Notes under the pieces: model-generated | Databases searched by the model: none | What the model was told of the DNA's origin: nothing | The model's input: the letters and a program-made list of their open reading frames with translations, nothing else | Part shown: positions 46,701-58,916 of the stretch, piece by piece | Numbering within the stretch: position 1 is the first letter of the stretch | Layout: each line of letters opens with the position of its first letter | Assembly (NCBI RefSeq): GCF_032854445.1 | Contig: NC_088303.1 | Span: 10,237,501 to 10,301,500, forward strand | Length of the DNA: 64,000 bases | Reading direction: 5' to 3' | DNA from: Liolophura sinensis | Taxonomy: Eukaryota; Mollusca; Polyplacophora; Chitonida; Chitonidae | Translations under genes and position numbers: made by a program

Positions 46701-49700
46701 GGTTACCACCAAAATGTAACCCACGCCACAAATATTAAAGGCTGAATAGCCTGGCTTTCAGTTCCACACACGTTACCCCATATACGTTCAAAACATATGA
46801 CAGAATATATATTATTATTTTCTGACTTAATGAAAAGGGAGATAACAAGCTGTCCTCAGTTTAGGCACGGGTTGAAGCTGTCATCTGAATAAAGGCTGAA
46901 TTATCAAAGTTTGAAGGCTTTTAAAGAAAACATTTGATAAAAGTGATAACGAAACTTCCCCAGAGTTGTCACTGTTTACACAAGAGATGACAGTTGTTCA
47001 AAAATAATTAACTCCGGCGATTTGCTTCAGGGTTGTTTCTTTATTCCTTTTCACCCGGTTTTAGGGGTTTATCGCCATGTTGGACATGTGAACAATTGCA
47101 ATGATGGTGCAGCTGACATACATATTTCTTATTAATGACAACTTATGAACTAGCATGATACACGATTTGGATACTGATTTCATTTATTTGCCTAAACATT
47201 CCTTGCCTCTTCCCGTGAACAGTGAAAACTGTTGCAACTATGGTTATATCTTACCTCTAAGTGATCTTGATTGTGTTTGTTTTTCCCATTAAGATCTTCC
47301 CTATGAGTGGTTGTTTTAAGCATTTAGATCTTCCCTGTGAGTGGTTGTTTTAAGCATTTAGATCTTCCCTGTGAGTGGTTGTTTTTAGCATTTAGATCTT
47401 CCCTGTGAGTGGTTGTTTTAAGCATTTAGATTTTCCCTGTGAGTGGTTGTTTTAAGCATTTAGATCTTCCCTGTGAGTGGTTGTTTTAAGCATTTAGATC
47501 TTTCCTATGAGTGGTTGTATTAAGCATTTAGATCTTCTCTGTGAGTGGTTGTTTTAAGCATTTAGATCTTCCATCTCATTTAGAGACCGACATCGATATC
47601 TTTCTCACGCTCTACCTGTGTATTTATTATACTATTACATATTATACATTTAATCAGTAACCAATATATCGTGCATTTAATCAACTGTTTTGAAAAATCA
47701 AGGGAATATTAAAAAAAATGAATATCACTCAGAAAATATTTAATTGCATTGCCTTTAAGATTTGTTATTGGAACGTCAACATGTTTCACCCTCTTTCTTT
47801 CTATTCCGGTCGTCTTTTACCAAGAATAACTGTTGAGTTTCAATTCAATGTGCCATGTACATGTACCAGTACAAATAATGTCCGGACATACTTTGGCTTG
47901 TTTGTATAGTAAATCTTTTGAGCAAGAGGCACCATTATTGGCGAATAATAGTTCCTGGCTAGGTCGACTTGTTGATGGAAGTGATTTAGACACAGTTCAA
48001 ACAATTTAAGAGCTGTCTCTTTTTATAAGCTAATTGGTTCACCTCCTTAGCTATATAGCTGTTTAGAACCAGGTGTATCGCGCGAAAAGTCACGGGCGTC
48101 TGCGACGAGCTACATGTATATAATCTTTCATTTTCAGGTGCCTCTGGGTCGTTGGAGTGCTCATGTCAGTGCTCATAGCCGTAAGTTAATTTCTTTTTTA
48201 TTAAAATTCATTCTTTTTTCAATTAATGTTAAACTGTTGTCATTTTTAGCAACATTATGAACTGAGAAGTTGAACTGAAACAATCAGTAACAAATTGTGA
48301 TACGAATTCAAGCAGTGTATTATCCAGTCTAAAGTCACACGTACAAGGCGGACACTCTAAACCAACGCCTGTCGCTTACATGGTGGGCACTCTATACATA
48401 CGTCTGTCATTTACAAGATAGACACTCTATACCGAGGTCTGCCATTTACAAGATGGGCACTCTAATCAGGCGCTAGTCGCTTACATGTTGGGAACTAACC
48501 CGATTGGGTATTCTAAATTTACGCTTGACGTGTACAAAGCGAACACTCTTAACACACGCATGACACGTTCAAGGCGGGCACCATATACCGCCTGTCGTGT
48601 AAAATTAAGGAGGACCTTCCAAACCTTTGTCCTTCAAAGCGTGGTATCCTAAATTGAGAATAACATGGTTTTAAATGGACTGCTTCGTGCAAACCTTGGT
48701 GTGTATATGAGCCGGTGTGCAAAAGTGTATAAAAATTAAACCAACATTAAGTATTACTCCCAATCCTATTGCAAAACTTCAAAACTAATAAAACCTATCT
48801 TTCCTATGCACTTTTTGTACCAGTCGTTTCAAGATATTCGCACTGCTGTTCATTTTGTGTGGAAGTTACACGGTGTGGGAAGAAAATTTGGATAGTAAAT
48901 GTTCAGACATAGGTTTTAACTCACCAAGGCCCAATTTTTACAAGCGCTTTCCATTTCCAGATTTCTGACTGTAAACCTAACGTTAACATAAAGAATCTGA
49001 CGAAGCAGGCCGAAGACAATGTGAACAACGAGGACAAACTGTACCAGGAAAGATTTGAAGCTAGTAAGTTTCTTTAAAAATTATATTTTATTTATTTCTT
49101 TATTTATTCATATATGTATTATTTATTTGATTGGTGTTTCACGTCATACTCAAGGACATTCACTTATACGGCGGCGGCAAGCATTATGGTGGGAGGAAAC
49201 CGGGGAGTACCAGGGCGAAACCACGACCATCCGCAGGTTGCTGCAAGACCTTGCCATGTACGGCCGGAGAGTAAGCCAGCATGAGCTAGACTTGAACTCA
49301 CGGTTACTGCATTGGTGTAAGAATTATAAAGCGTCGTATTATATTGGGTTTGAAATCACAAAGGTATGAAATAAAGTCCAAACCCAGGTACACCATAGTG
49401 TACATGTAATTTATCTGAGTTGTATTTGTCAGATAGGTCAAACAGTGTATGTAACTTTTCCCCACTCCCTTTAGACGTTGGTAGCCTTTTGGTTACAGTC
49501 AATCAGATGATTCAACAGTGGAGCTAAGTCAACCACGAATCGGTTCACTTGTTCTGAAGTACATGTATAATTGCAAAAGATCCGGTGATAATGGCGCTTG
49601 TAAGTTCCAAAACCTCTTGAGACAGTGTATCAGTGGTAAATTTTATTATTTTCCTATTAAAAAACCCTATTGTACTAATCTTCAGTAATTGGTAGATTTA

Positions 49701-52700
49701 AACCACAAGTCTAGCTGGTCGTGTTGTTTTCGGTCGTACTGGTGTATCTGATTATCTGTAGGGGTAAACGTAAAGTGTAACCGATTGTGCTGTAGTCGGT
49801 CATATTTGTGTATCTGACTATCAGTGGTGACAAATTTGAAGTGTAGCTGATCGTACTGTATTCGGTTGTACTATTGTATCTGATTATCAGTGGTGGTAAA
49901 TTTGAAATGTAGCTGGTCGTGCAGTATTCGGTTGAACTGGTGTATCTGACTATCAGTGGTGGTAAATATGAAGTGTAGCTGGTCGTGCTGTTTTCTGTCG
50001 AACTGGTGTATCTGGTTATCTGTAGGGGTAAATCTGAAGTGTAACCGGTCGTGCTGTATTCGGTTGTACTGGTGTATCTGACCATCAGTGGTGGTAAATT
50101 TGAAGTGTAGCCGGTCGTGCTGTTTTCGGTCGTACTGGTTTATCTGGTTATCTGTAGGGGTAAATCTAAAGTGTAACCGGTCGTGCTGTATTCGGTCGTA
50201 CTGGTGTATCTGGTTATCTGTAGGGGTAAATCTGAAGTGTAACCGGTCGTGCTGTATTCGGCCGTACTGGTGTATCTGACCATCAGTGATGACAAATTTA
50301 AAGTGTAGCTGGTCGTGCTGTATTCGGTCGTTCTGGTGTAACTGACCATCAGTGGTGACAAATTTGAAGTGTAGCTGGTCGTGGTGTATTCGGTCGTACT
50401 GGAATATCTGACCATCACTGGTGACAAATTTGAAGTGTAGCTGGTTGTGCTGTATTCGGTCGTACTGGTGTATCTGACCATCAGTGATGACAAATTTGAA
50501 GTGTAGCTGGTCGTGCTGTATTCGGTCATACTGGTGTATCTGATTATCTGTAGGGGTAAATCTGAAGTGTAACCGGTCGTACTGTATTCGGTCGAACTGG
50601 TGTATCTGGTTATCTGTAGGGGTAAATCTGAACTGTAACCGGTTGTGCTGTATTCTGTCGTACTGGTGTCTGATTATCAGTGGTTGTAAATCTGAAGTGT
50701 GTATTTGGTCATACTGGTCTATCTTTATTATCAGTGAATGTAAATTTTATCGTTAGGTAATCATTTCAGTAATCTTGATGAATTGGTTAATAGTGAAGCT
50801 TTTAATGCTCCTTTCATCTCCCTTTGCAGAAATCGACATATTGCCTGAGGATCTTACTACTGTAACAGCTGCTCTGTTTGAAGAAACGCCTGACAGAGCA
50901 GCGGAAATTGAGAAGCAAAGCAGATTGGTTAATTGGCTGTCTTACCTTCTCAGGTAGGACAACCATTTGTTTTTCTTTTACCTCCTGAATCTGCATTAAT
51001 ACATTGTATTGTTGAAATAAGACTATTATAAGAAATAAGACTTATTATCCTGAGTCTTACTCATCAAAGACTACATGTGAAGGCAACTGTTTTCCATTGG
51101 TCATGAGGTGATATGCATACTGACATGTTTAGCAATATTCTCTAAGTTTTTTTTTTGGCTTTTTATCCTTTTAACTTTGGGGTACAGAAAAAGTGGAGGG
51201 AGCGTATCTTTGTCTGAAGCTTTGGCACTGACTGGTATAGAGTGTCCATTCAAGCCTCCTGAATCCTGTCCATCAAGCAAATACAGATCTCTTGACGGTG
51301 TGTGCAATAACAAGGCTCATCCGCTACGCGGCGCTGCTTTCACCCCTTTCGCAAGAGAAATACCTCCAGCTTACGAGCAAGGTTTGTGACCCGCATTTGT
51401 ACTCTAGCGAATAACCATTAACGTTATGATAGAGTCCAAAAGCTTCCAATGAAGCTTGTGGTAGGAGACAAAATAGCTCTGTGGCCACGTCAATCTATAG
51501 GGCATTATTGCTCGTCAGAAAGATAAACAGTATCTTCTCTGTAAAAACTGGAGAGATCAAAATGGAGCATTTGTGAGAACAATCTAGCCTATTAACCTAA
51601 TGAACTGACGCTGAGCGGACGGGCCCAATTTTCCAAGAATGTCGACATAAGGGTGAACCTTAGCAGACATAAATTTGCCACCATGTCGATTTCCCTAATA
51701 GTTGGTGATGGGGACAAGGTGGAGATTAGTTTCTCATTGTCCGGTTACTGATTGTGTTAAACATTGTTGATTTAAATAATGCAGACACAAGTGGACTCAT
51801 TAGTTACATGTCCACGCCCTGGGGCTGAAATATACTTGTGTTTTACCACTAACGTCTCGTTTTAAAAATCAACTTTTGCTACTTTATTTGTGATAATCTT
51901 GCTTTCAGAAATACAGGCATAATTTATGAAGTAGTTGGCATGTATCAGTAGTCTGCTTCAGTCTATACACCAGTTTTCCATGTGCGAAAAAAAATAAAAT
52001 CAATGAAAAAATAGAAATAATGGAAAACAAATAAAGAATGCTTGTATATTTTGGGGTGCTAATCGTGGAAGTGTGTGCCACTTTTCAGACCCAAGCCCGG
52101 AAGGTTTGGATGATTTCCCAAGATGCACTGCCAAGAGCGGCCAATTGCTACCCAGTGCACGTGAGATCAGCCGAAAAGTTCATCAACAGGGACCATCTTC
52201 CTCAAACGCTGAGACAAAAAGTTTTTTCTTCGTAGCTTGGGGTCAGTTTGTGGCTCACCTGATCACAGATCGTGCCCCAGCCTCAGGTAATTGTCAACAA
52301 GGGCGATCTTTAACTGAACTGCTCAATGGTCGTCTATCAAAATTACAAATTATCACTTGATAGTTAACTTATAATTGAGTGGAAACGAAACATTTGACGC
52401 TTACGGTATGTGCATACTATTGTACACCGCTTTTCATCATGTACGGAAATGACTTAAATAAATAACAATCCTATAAACAATTTAGGAACAGCTATATCTT
52501 GGTGCATACATTTAACATTAACGTACATGTTAAATGGTTTCAAGACATTTAAGTATGGACTTATCATCCCCGTGTCTTTCTTCACAGCTGCCTTTCCATT
52601 AAATGTACCTAACTCCCTCTCTATAGCCAATATGTGTACGCGTCTCTTTATAGTAAAAATATGTACCTGTGTCGCCATTATTTTTGCAGGCTTTAAATCA

Positions 52701-55700
52701 GCGAGAGTAGACTGTTGCAACTTATCGAAGAAGGCGTGAGTACCCAGAACCAGAATTACAAACCAGTGATTCGTAGCTTGGTCACATGATATTAGATGGC
52801 TGTTGTAGTTATTGCTACTGATTATTCTGATTTTTTTTTCGTGTTTCATCACCACTGTGTTTGCAGTGTGAATGACCATGTCGGTCGAAGTTTACGCTGT
52901 CCGTGCTTGCAATGCCTTCTTTGTTTGCGAATCCAAAAACGTTAACGTCTTTTCATGATAAACGTGTTTTCATAAAAAAAAAACACATCAAAATGCTATA
53001 TGGCTGCACTCAGTAGAAATCCTTCCTTTTTCGTGTGAGAATCGGGGCGGTTTAGACTTTTAACCAGTCCAAACTTAAATGAAACGTAAAACTATAGGTC
53101 TTTAATTATACCGAATTTATTCAGTTGTCGATTAGCAAAGAAAGATGTGAATGAATCAGTGACTGGTTATGATTTTAAACCACACTGGACAGAGAAAGTT
53201 CCCTAATATAGTTTTGGATTACAAGAAATTACCAGAAATTCTGCACGCTGTTAACAAATGGTTTTGTTACACACTCACGTTCAAACGTTTCAATATTACG
53301 ATAAAAACATACGCCCATCCGAATGTCTCAGTGTTACACCAACAAATTGTCTTGTTACAGACCCCCGTTCTGGTGTTTCAATATTACACTAAAAATTTTC
53401 TTTTTACAAACTGTCATCCGAAAGTCTCAGTATTACACCAACAAACTATCTTGTTACAGACCCCCGTCCGAATGTTTCAACATAGACCTGGCTGACGACG
53501 ACCCTTATCGCTCTGTGGGAAGAAGCTGCCTAGGCTTCCTAAGGTCTCTGGAGGCAACAGATATCGACTGCAAAACTGGTATGACTTTTTTGTGATCACA
53601 CGAAATGTGTGTTCACAAAAAATATTTCTCGCCAGGTTAACGCAAACAGAATTGTTGTCGTCTTACGAACTGAGATTTTCCTGGGTCATAAGAGCGGGAA
53701 ACCAGCGCGAACAATTTCCTGGTACCTGACAAGCCTCCTCACGTATGAGCAGAATCGATCCAGCGAAGGCTGCGGCCTCGCTGGTCAGCGGCCGATTATT
53801 GAAGGTTAGAATAACGCTTTAAAACGATGATCCAGGGAGGCCCTTTGACCGCACAGACATCTCTCTAGGTCCTAGGGTTTGTCTTAGAACGCCTCGGTGT
53901 GCTTAAAACAGTTCGCTTGTCTGAGTTCTGAAACTAACTAAGCTTTACGGTACCATTCGACCATGTATCTAAAACATAATTCATGTTGATGTACAGTGCA
54001 AAATTAATTCAGTCTTGGCTTAGTTACGAGCCTTTCGATATTTCGAATAGGCCTATACTAATCTGAATCCCGTGGGACAACATTCGGACCAGTCAGAGGT
54101 GCCGTGGTAATAAAAGCCTATGAGTAACTTGCCACATTAACAACACACACAAAGAATTTGACTCATAGTTATGAGCTATTAGCGGTATATGTGCAATGCT
54201 GGAAACCGTTTCCACATGTGAATAGAAAATGCAGTGCTAAAATTAGGTGCAATGCAGTGGCTTATTAGTTCTACAAGGACACGTTTTATTTCATTTCAAT
54301 CATTTTCCCCGCGGTTTGAACTCACTCGATTGTTTGAATTATCTCCCTTGATCCCCCTGTGTTGCTTTTGCAGGGCGTCGTGAACAGTTGAACTCGGCAA
54401 CCTCCTTTATTGATGGAAGCGCTGTGTATGGTGTCACTGAGGAAAACGCTAAGTCTTTGCGAACATTTTCAGGAGGTAAAAATATAACATAGTAGTTCCA
54501 TTTTCGGAAGTATTTTAACCATGTATATGTTACACTTACCAATACTTGTAGACATTTCTGAGGGTAGGTCATGCAATTCATCATTGTGAAGCAAAATGAG
54601 ATGAGAACAAAATAAATAACGGTGTACATGGCTTATGAGTCTATCAAAGAGTTGTAGGATGTCAAAATCGCAACAAAATTGGTCTTGGAATGTAATGGTT
54701 AAATTAGCAAGTGCAAAATACAAGTAAGTAATGCAGTATTTTACACATCAGTTATTTGCCAAATTTATAAGTAGTCATTGCCATGTGAAGAACTTTATAA
54801 TTACAGGCAAGCTTGTGGTATCAGAGCCCAATCAGCTACCATACAATTGTAATAACCACCCACTGGCCGCGAAGCGGGGATTCAATTTGTTTAGTGCAGG
54901 TAAGTTTCCATGTCACTTAACACATCCTTTCTGGATTCCACTGTTCTCTTATTAGATGCCCATGACCACATCTACTTACTGGGCTTACTGTAGGTCTAAA
55001 ATTTATACATATATACCGTTCCTAGGTTGTCATGCGTTATTATACCCTTTTGCTAAGTTTCCACCATTGGTTCTCATGCCCAAGTGCACCTCTGTTATGT
55101 TCTCATATTTTATCATATGTCGTATTTGTTAGACTGACATGCCACACCGTACCCTTCAGCTATAACTATCAAGCTGTTTTTTCACAAATGTTTTTATCAC
55201 AGGCGATCCTCGAGTTAACGAAGTGTCTCATCTGATAGGCGTACACACGGTATGGGTCCGAGAGCACAACAGAATAGCCACAAAACTAGCTTCTTTGAAC
55301 CCCTCGTGGAAGGACGAGACTCTCTACCAGGAAACTAGACGGATTGTTTCTGCTCTAATCCAGCATATCTCCTATAAGGAGTGGCTTCCAATCGTGCTTG
55401 GCAATGACATCATGACTAAATACAATCTGAGCGTTCTTTCCAGTGGTTTCTATGACCAGTACGATGAGAACGTGAACCCGGCTACCACAAGCGTCACAGC
55501 GTCAGTTGCTATGCGTTTCGGTCACACACTGGTCTCCCCTCTTTTCCGTGTTCTCCCTAGGGACTACTCACAGGGAAGCACGCCAGCGTTGACACTAGGA
55601 AGCCTTTTTTTTCGTCCAAACTTATACGTGATGCACGAACAAGGACTCATGAGGGGCCTACTGGCGGACCCCAGCCAGAACATGGACCCCTTCGTCGAAT

Positions 55701-57984
55701 TTGATCTGACCAATCGCCTCTTCGAGACGGCTCGCGGTAACGGCATGGATTTGGCGGCGTTCAATATTCAGCGTGGCCGCGATAATGGGATACCTTCCTA
55801 TAACGAATGGAGGCGAAAGTTCAATCTGCCAGTTGGTACTTCTTTCTCGGCTGGCCTGCCCGGTATCCCGGACAATTTAACCAAAACGCTGGAAAGCGTG
55901 TATGGGTGAGTGTGAGGAAAAAAAAGAGGCCATTATACCTCAGACGTAGCCTATGTCAGTTTGTTCAGATTGAACACCAAATTTTCTCTTATCCCAGTCA
56001 TTCCGCCAAAGTTCATGTACTTCCAAATCTATCCTGGCGATCGAGGTCAGAAGTGAAATCGCCTCTCTTCTCCTGTGTCTTAGTTCCACCATTGAACAGA
56101 GACTTTTCATGTTCTCTAAAACCAAGACATGCCAATCAGTCATTCACCAATTCAGCACAACTCTGCTTAGCCAAAGTATAGTTAAGGTTTGACAGAAAAT
56201 CACACCTACATGTATACATGTCCCAATATAGCAACATTTATAGAAATGACTGATTAGTAAGCTTACTTCCTGTCTGATTAACAGCTGGTAAATTAACGAC
56301 TCTATAGCATTAAAAGTACCTTGTTTTGGATTTCAAAAAAGGAGAGATGATGGTCGTGGAATACATGTCATTTAGACCTGCAACAATCAGTATATCCTAC
56401 ACTGGATTTTTTTTATTACGGGCGTATTTTCATTTTGGACATTTTTAAAAATATTTTTATATTATTACTATATTTGGTACTTGTATATCAATGTATGGGA
56501 GAACGCAATATAACCCCGTCCAAGTGGTATTTGTTACATCCATGATATTGAGTGAAAATGTTCAACATACATCTTTACTCTAGTGAATTGCTAGCTAAAA
56601 TTTATGCTTCAATGATACTCTATCAAATGATTTGCTGTCGGTTTCTTACAATGAATTCTTACAACGAGCAACCAAAATCCAGGTGAGTTTTAACGATATT
56701 TTGAAGCACTTCAAGCAGCGACTGCATGAGCCGTTATTGTTATCGGTCAGTGATCGGTGAATCATTATTCTTATCGGTCAATCATCAGTGAAAATTATTT
56801 TCGTCTGTCGGTCAGAATACCTTTCTTATACCCACGCAAATCAGGCTCTGTCAGCAACTGGAAATTCATTTCTAATTCAGCGACCCTGAAGACATCGACC
56901 TTTACTCGGGGGCCCTGTGCGAGACCCGTGAAGGCGGTGCTGCTGTGGGGCCTTTGTTCGCCGAAATCTTAGGACAGCAGTTTAGTAATTTCCGAAAGGG
57001 CGACAGGTTTTGGTACGAGACGAATGAGTCACCACAGGCTTTTACAGCTGGTAAGCGTGCCCATAGATTTCCACCATTCCATTCTATTAATAACATTGTA
57101 GAGAATGGACTTTGGCTTAGATGTAAAATAAAGAATAAAAAAGAATAAAGAAAAAATAAAACAAAATAGAAAAGTAAAGGCCTTTGAATACCGAAATATA
57201 ATGCTAACATTCTGATGGACATACTTTACTTGTGCAGTAAAATCTAACGCTTGATTTTAGGAATTTCAGACAGATGAAAAAGACTTTACGGCAGGCTGCT
57301 TGAAAGTTGATGATAACTACACAAACATTGTTCATTTTTCAGCCCAGCTGACTCAGATTCGAGGGGTGACTCTAGCAGAAGTCCTCTGTAACAACCTTGA
57401 CCTTGACACCATACAGCCTGCTGCTTTCCTTTTGCCTGCTCCTCAAACGTAAGTCCAAACAATAAACTGGTTTATTTCAGGGAAATTTCGTTGGGCATAT
57501 TTTCCCTTCCTCCATGCTAGCATGCTCAAATACAGGTCATTTATTACTATATACGGTGATAGTGTGACAGATCTGTGTCAGGATGACGTAGAGGTAAATG
57601 TCGTTACAGTGTATCTAAGTCTGGTTAACACGGTCATGGTATTTAAGTCTGTAAATTTTACTAACAAATGTCATTACACTGTGCAGTGTATCTAAATTTG
57701 GGTAATACAGAGCCATACACGTCTTAGTATTACCGTTGTGTGACCATTAAAATTTAACACTGAGGTCACTTATCTTAGTGGGGAAAAATACTACAAACAA
57801 ACACAAACGTTTTAGCATCGCCACTTATATTCTATGTACCGCCAATTGGCTTAAATATATATTACTCTTGTGTGATCATATTCCTTTAAACGTTTCTCCT
57901 GTGCTTTGTATACTTCACAGGAACGCGCGAGTGGCTTGTTCGACGATTCAGCAGTTTGATTTAACCCCTTGGAGATCCCATTAG
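43726..57984 (+). CDS. Secreted animal haem peroxidase (cyclooxygenase/peroxidase superfamily), 14 coding exons
   Basis: Coding exons: 43726-43730, 48138-48180, 48961-49063, 50830-50953, 51188-51381, 52089-52286, 52690-52735, 53460-53578, 54374-54475, 54807-54899, 55203-55905, 56881-57050, 57343-57448, 57921-57984. All junctions are gt..ag and all phases agree; the sum, 2,070 nt, gives 689 residues. A signal peptide ([16 protein letters not shown]) is followed by a polar stretch, then the peroxidase domain from about [10 protein letters not shown] (residue 135 on). By comparison with myeloperoxidase: Gln91=Q209, distal His95=H213, catalytic Arg239=R346, Glu242=E349, proximal His336=H450 (MRFGHTLV), Asn421=N530 ([10 protein letters not shown]). 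The calcium loop T-F-D-S is intact (T287, F289, D291, S293). Unusually, Asp94 is Ala212 and Asp96 is Leu214 (WGQFVAHL). There are no Ig, LRR or transmembrane parts, so it is not a peroxidasin or dual oxidase; chorion-peroxidase-like or peroxinectin-like is nearest. Such enzymes oxidise phenols or halides with H2O2 outside the cell, in cross-linking or immunity; the role here is unknown. Confidence 0.93.
43770..43925 (-). repeat. SINE in peroxidase intron 1, 5'-truncated
   Basis: TTTATTTATTTGATTGGGGT TTTGCGCCGTACTCAAGAAT .. GGGTGGTCAGCGTTATGATG .. GTAAACCGGGCAGGAGACCG matches the antisense 3' part. Confidence 0.85.
43926..47290. other. Peroxidase intron 1, body
   Basis: Only short chance open frames on either strand; no exon or repeat recognised. 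Confidence 0.5.
47291..47577. repeat. 34-bp tandem repeat in peroxidase intron 1, about 8 copies
   Basis: The unit is AGATCTTCCCTGTGAGTGGT TGTTTTAAGCATTT with few changes between copies. Each unit contains TGTGAGTGG, which resembles a 5' splice donor. Confidence 0.95.
48340..48605. repeat. 35-bp degenerate tandem repeat in peroxidase intron 2, about 7 copies
   Basis: ACAAGGCGGACACTCTAAAC CAACGCCTGTCGCTT and variants (ACATGGTGGGCACTCTATAC..) recur at about 35 bp. One copy has an extra 16 bp. Confidence 0.8.
49085..49320 (-). repeat. SINE in peroxidase intron 3
   Basis: TTATTTGATTGGTGTTTCAC, TATACGGCGGCGGCAAGCAT TATGGTGGGAGGAAACCGG, CCATCCGCAGGTTGCTGCAA and GCATGAGCTAGACTTGAACT CACGG are present in antisense. 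It ends within the head. Confidence 0.9.
49720..50730. repeat. 66-bp minisatellite in peroxidase intron 3, about 15 copies
   Basis: The unit is GGTCGTGCTGTATTCGGTCG TACTGGTGTATCTG followed by one of two second halves: GTTATCTGTAGGGGTAAATC TGAAGTGTAACC, or ACCATCAGTGGTGGTAAATT TGAAGTGTAGCT. The unit is a multiple of three, so minus-strand frames of 124 and 129 codons (Ser/Thr/Tyr-rich, 22-residue period) arise; they are artefacts of intronic repeat. Confidence 0.95.
52089..52286 (+). CDS. Peroxidase exon with the distal histidine
   Basis: It encodes residues 157-222, including [12 protein letters not shown] and [19 protein letters not shown]. Most animal peroxidases read QWGQ..DHD here. This one has His but Ala before it and Leu after it. 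The bases (GTGGCTCACCTGATC) are unambiguous in the given sequence. Confidence 0.9.
53225..53484 (+). repeat. 99-bp repeat spanning the intron 7 / exon 8 boundary
   Basis: GTCTCAGTGTTACACCAACA.. TTGTTACAGACCCCCGTTCT begins at 53325, and GTCTCAGTATTACACCAACA.. TTGTTACAGACCCCCGTCCG begins at 53424. A third, more diverged copy (GGTTTTGTTACACACTCACG TTCAAACG..) precedes them. Confidence 0.88.
53460..53578 (+). CDS. Peroxidase exon 8, its start lying in a 99-bp tandem repeat
   Basis: It encodes [20 protein letters not shown] to DCKTG. The acceptor ttgttacag and the first exon bases are copied 99 bp upstream (see findings). Confidence 0.88.
55203..55905 (+). CDS. Peroxidase main catalytic exon
   Basis: A 703-nt exon encoding residues 343-576: [11 protein letters not shown] (catalytic Arg and haem-linking Glu), [26 protein letters not shown] (proximal His), and [18 protein letters not shown]. 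It ends GTVYG-like (ESVYG) at donor gtgagt. Confidence 0.95.
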
Positions 57985-58916
57985 GCGCCTCCATCTGAAT
58001 ATTTTATTGACGTCGATGTCCGAAATTCTCTGCGCCGTGCCTGTCTCATGAATAACCCGTTGGGGTGAATAGTCGAATTTACATATGCCGCTCTGATTTG
58101 CCAAAAATTGTTAAATTAAATCGTTAATAATTCTTTTAATTGTAAGTGTGTTGTACTCAGAAAACGTCGTCTGCTATCAAATGACCATAAGGCCTCTTTC
58201 AGAATTTATCAAAGTAAATTGAATCACGTCTTTGTGAAATTTATTTTTAGGTTTGGTATTATAAATTGATGATAACAGAGCTTTTTCATTATTTCAAGAC
58301 CATTAACGTCTAATAAATTGGTTTAAATATCACTGCATTTTACATAATTATGCTGAAGCTGTTATGCTAGTGGGAGTACAATTTGCCATGATTCAAGCAT
58401 ATTCACGCGATGTAAACAAGATGAGCATCACAGATAAACATTAAATATATTGGTAAATAAAGATGACACATGCAACATACACATTGATTTTTCTGTGTAA
58501 ATTTGTTAAAATTAATGTGTGCCTGTGGTACACATCTTGTGTATTTTTTTGTACACATTGGATTTTAGAGAGCACATGAACAGTTAGAACACAATCTCTG
58601 ACCATTTGCTACATATCACACTGTCCACAGTCTTCGCTGGTGTGATTTTATTCTCTATGACAGAACATTAGTGTACAAACTAACCTGTGAGGATGTTCAT
58701 TCTAGTGTCACTGTTTTATATCGTCATATGTTCAGTTCTCCAGGGGAACACTGAATATGTACAAAGTAGGTTATATATGCCAAACTTTTCATATAAATTA
58801 AGGCATAAGGTATAAGCTGCAAGTGAAAGAGCAATGAAATAAAAACGAATTCTGAGCAATTAATCCAGATTGTATAATGACGTCATCAGAAAAGCATTGG
58901 ACTATTTCAGTTCACT
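57985..58916. other. 3' flank of the peroxidase gene
   Basis: AT-rich 3'-UTR and spacer. ACACATCTTGTGTA-type short palindromes near 58542 may belong to another decayed MITE. No coding signal. Confidence 0.4.
58312..58317 (+). terminator. Candidate polyadenylation signal AATAAA for the peroxidase gene
   Basis: It lies 328 bases after the TAG at 57982; another AATAAA occurs at about 58456. Confidence 0.4.

Noticed and set aside
49711-50529. Minus-strand frames of 124 and 129 codons rich in Ser/Thr/Tyr
   Set aside because: They lie wholly inside a 66-bp minisatellite within a peroxidase intron; the unit length is a multiple of three, so open frames are expected.
52454-52879. 141-codon minus-strand frame
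   Set aside because: It overlaps real peroxidase exon 7 (52690-52735) on the opposite strand and otherwise intron; no motif.
53609-53809. Possible extra peroxidase exon between exons 8 and 9
   Set aside because: Exon 8 joins directly to 54374 in the correct phase, giving the expected ..[16 protein letters not shown] sequence; this frame has no family likeness.
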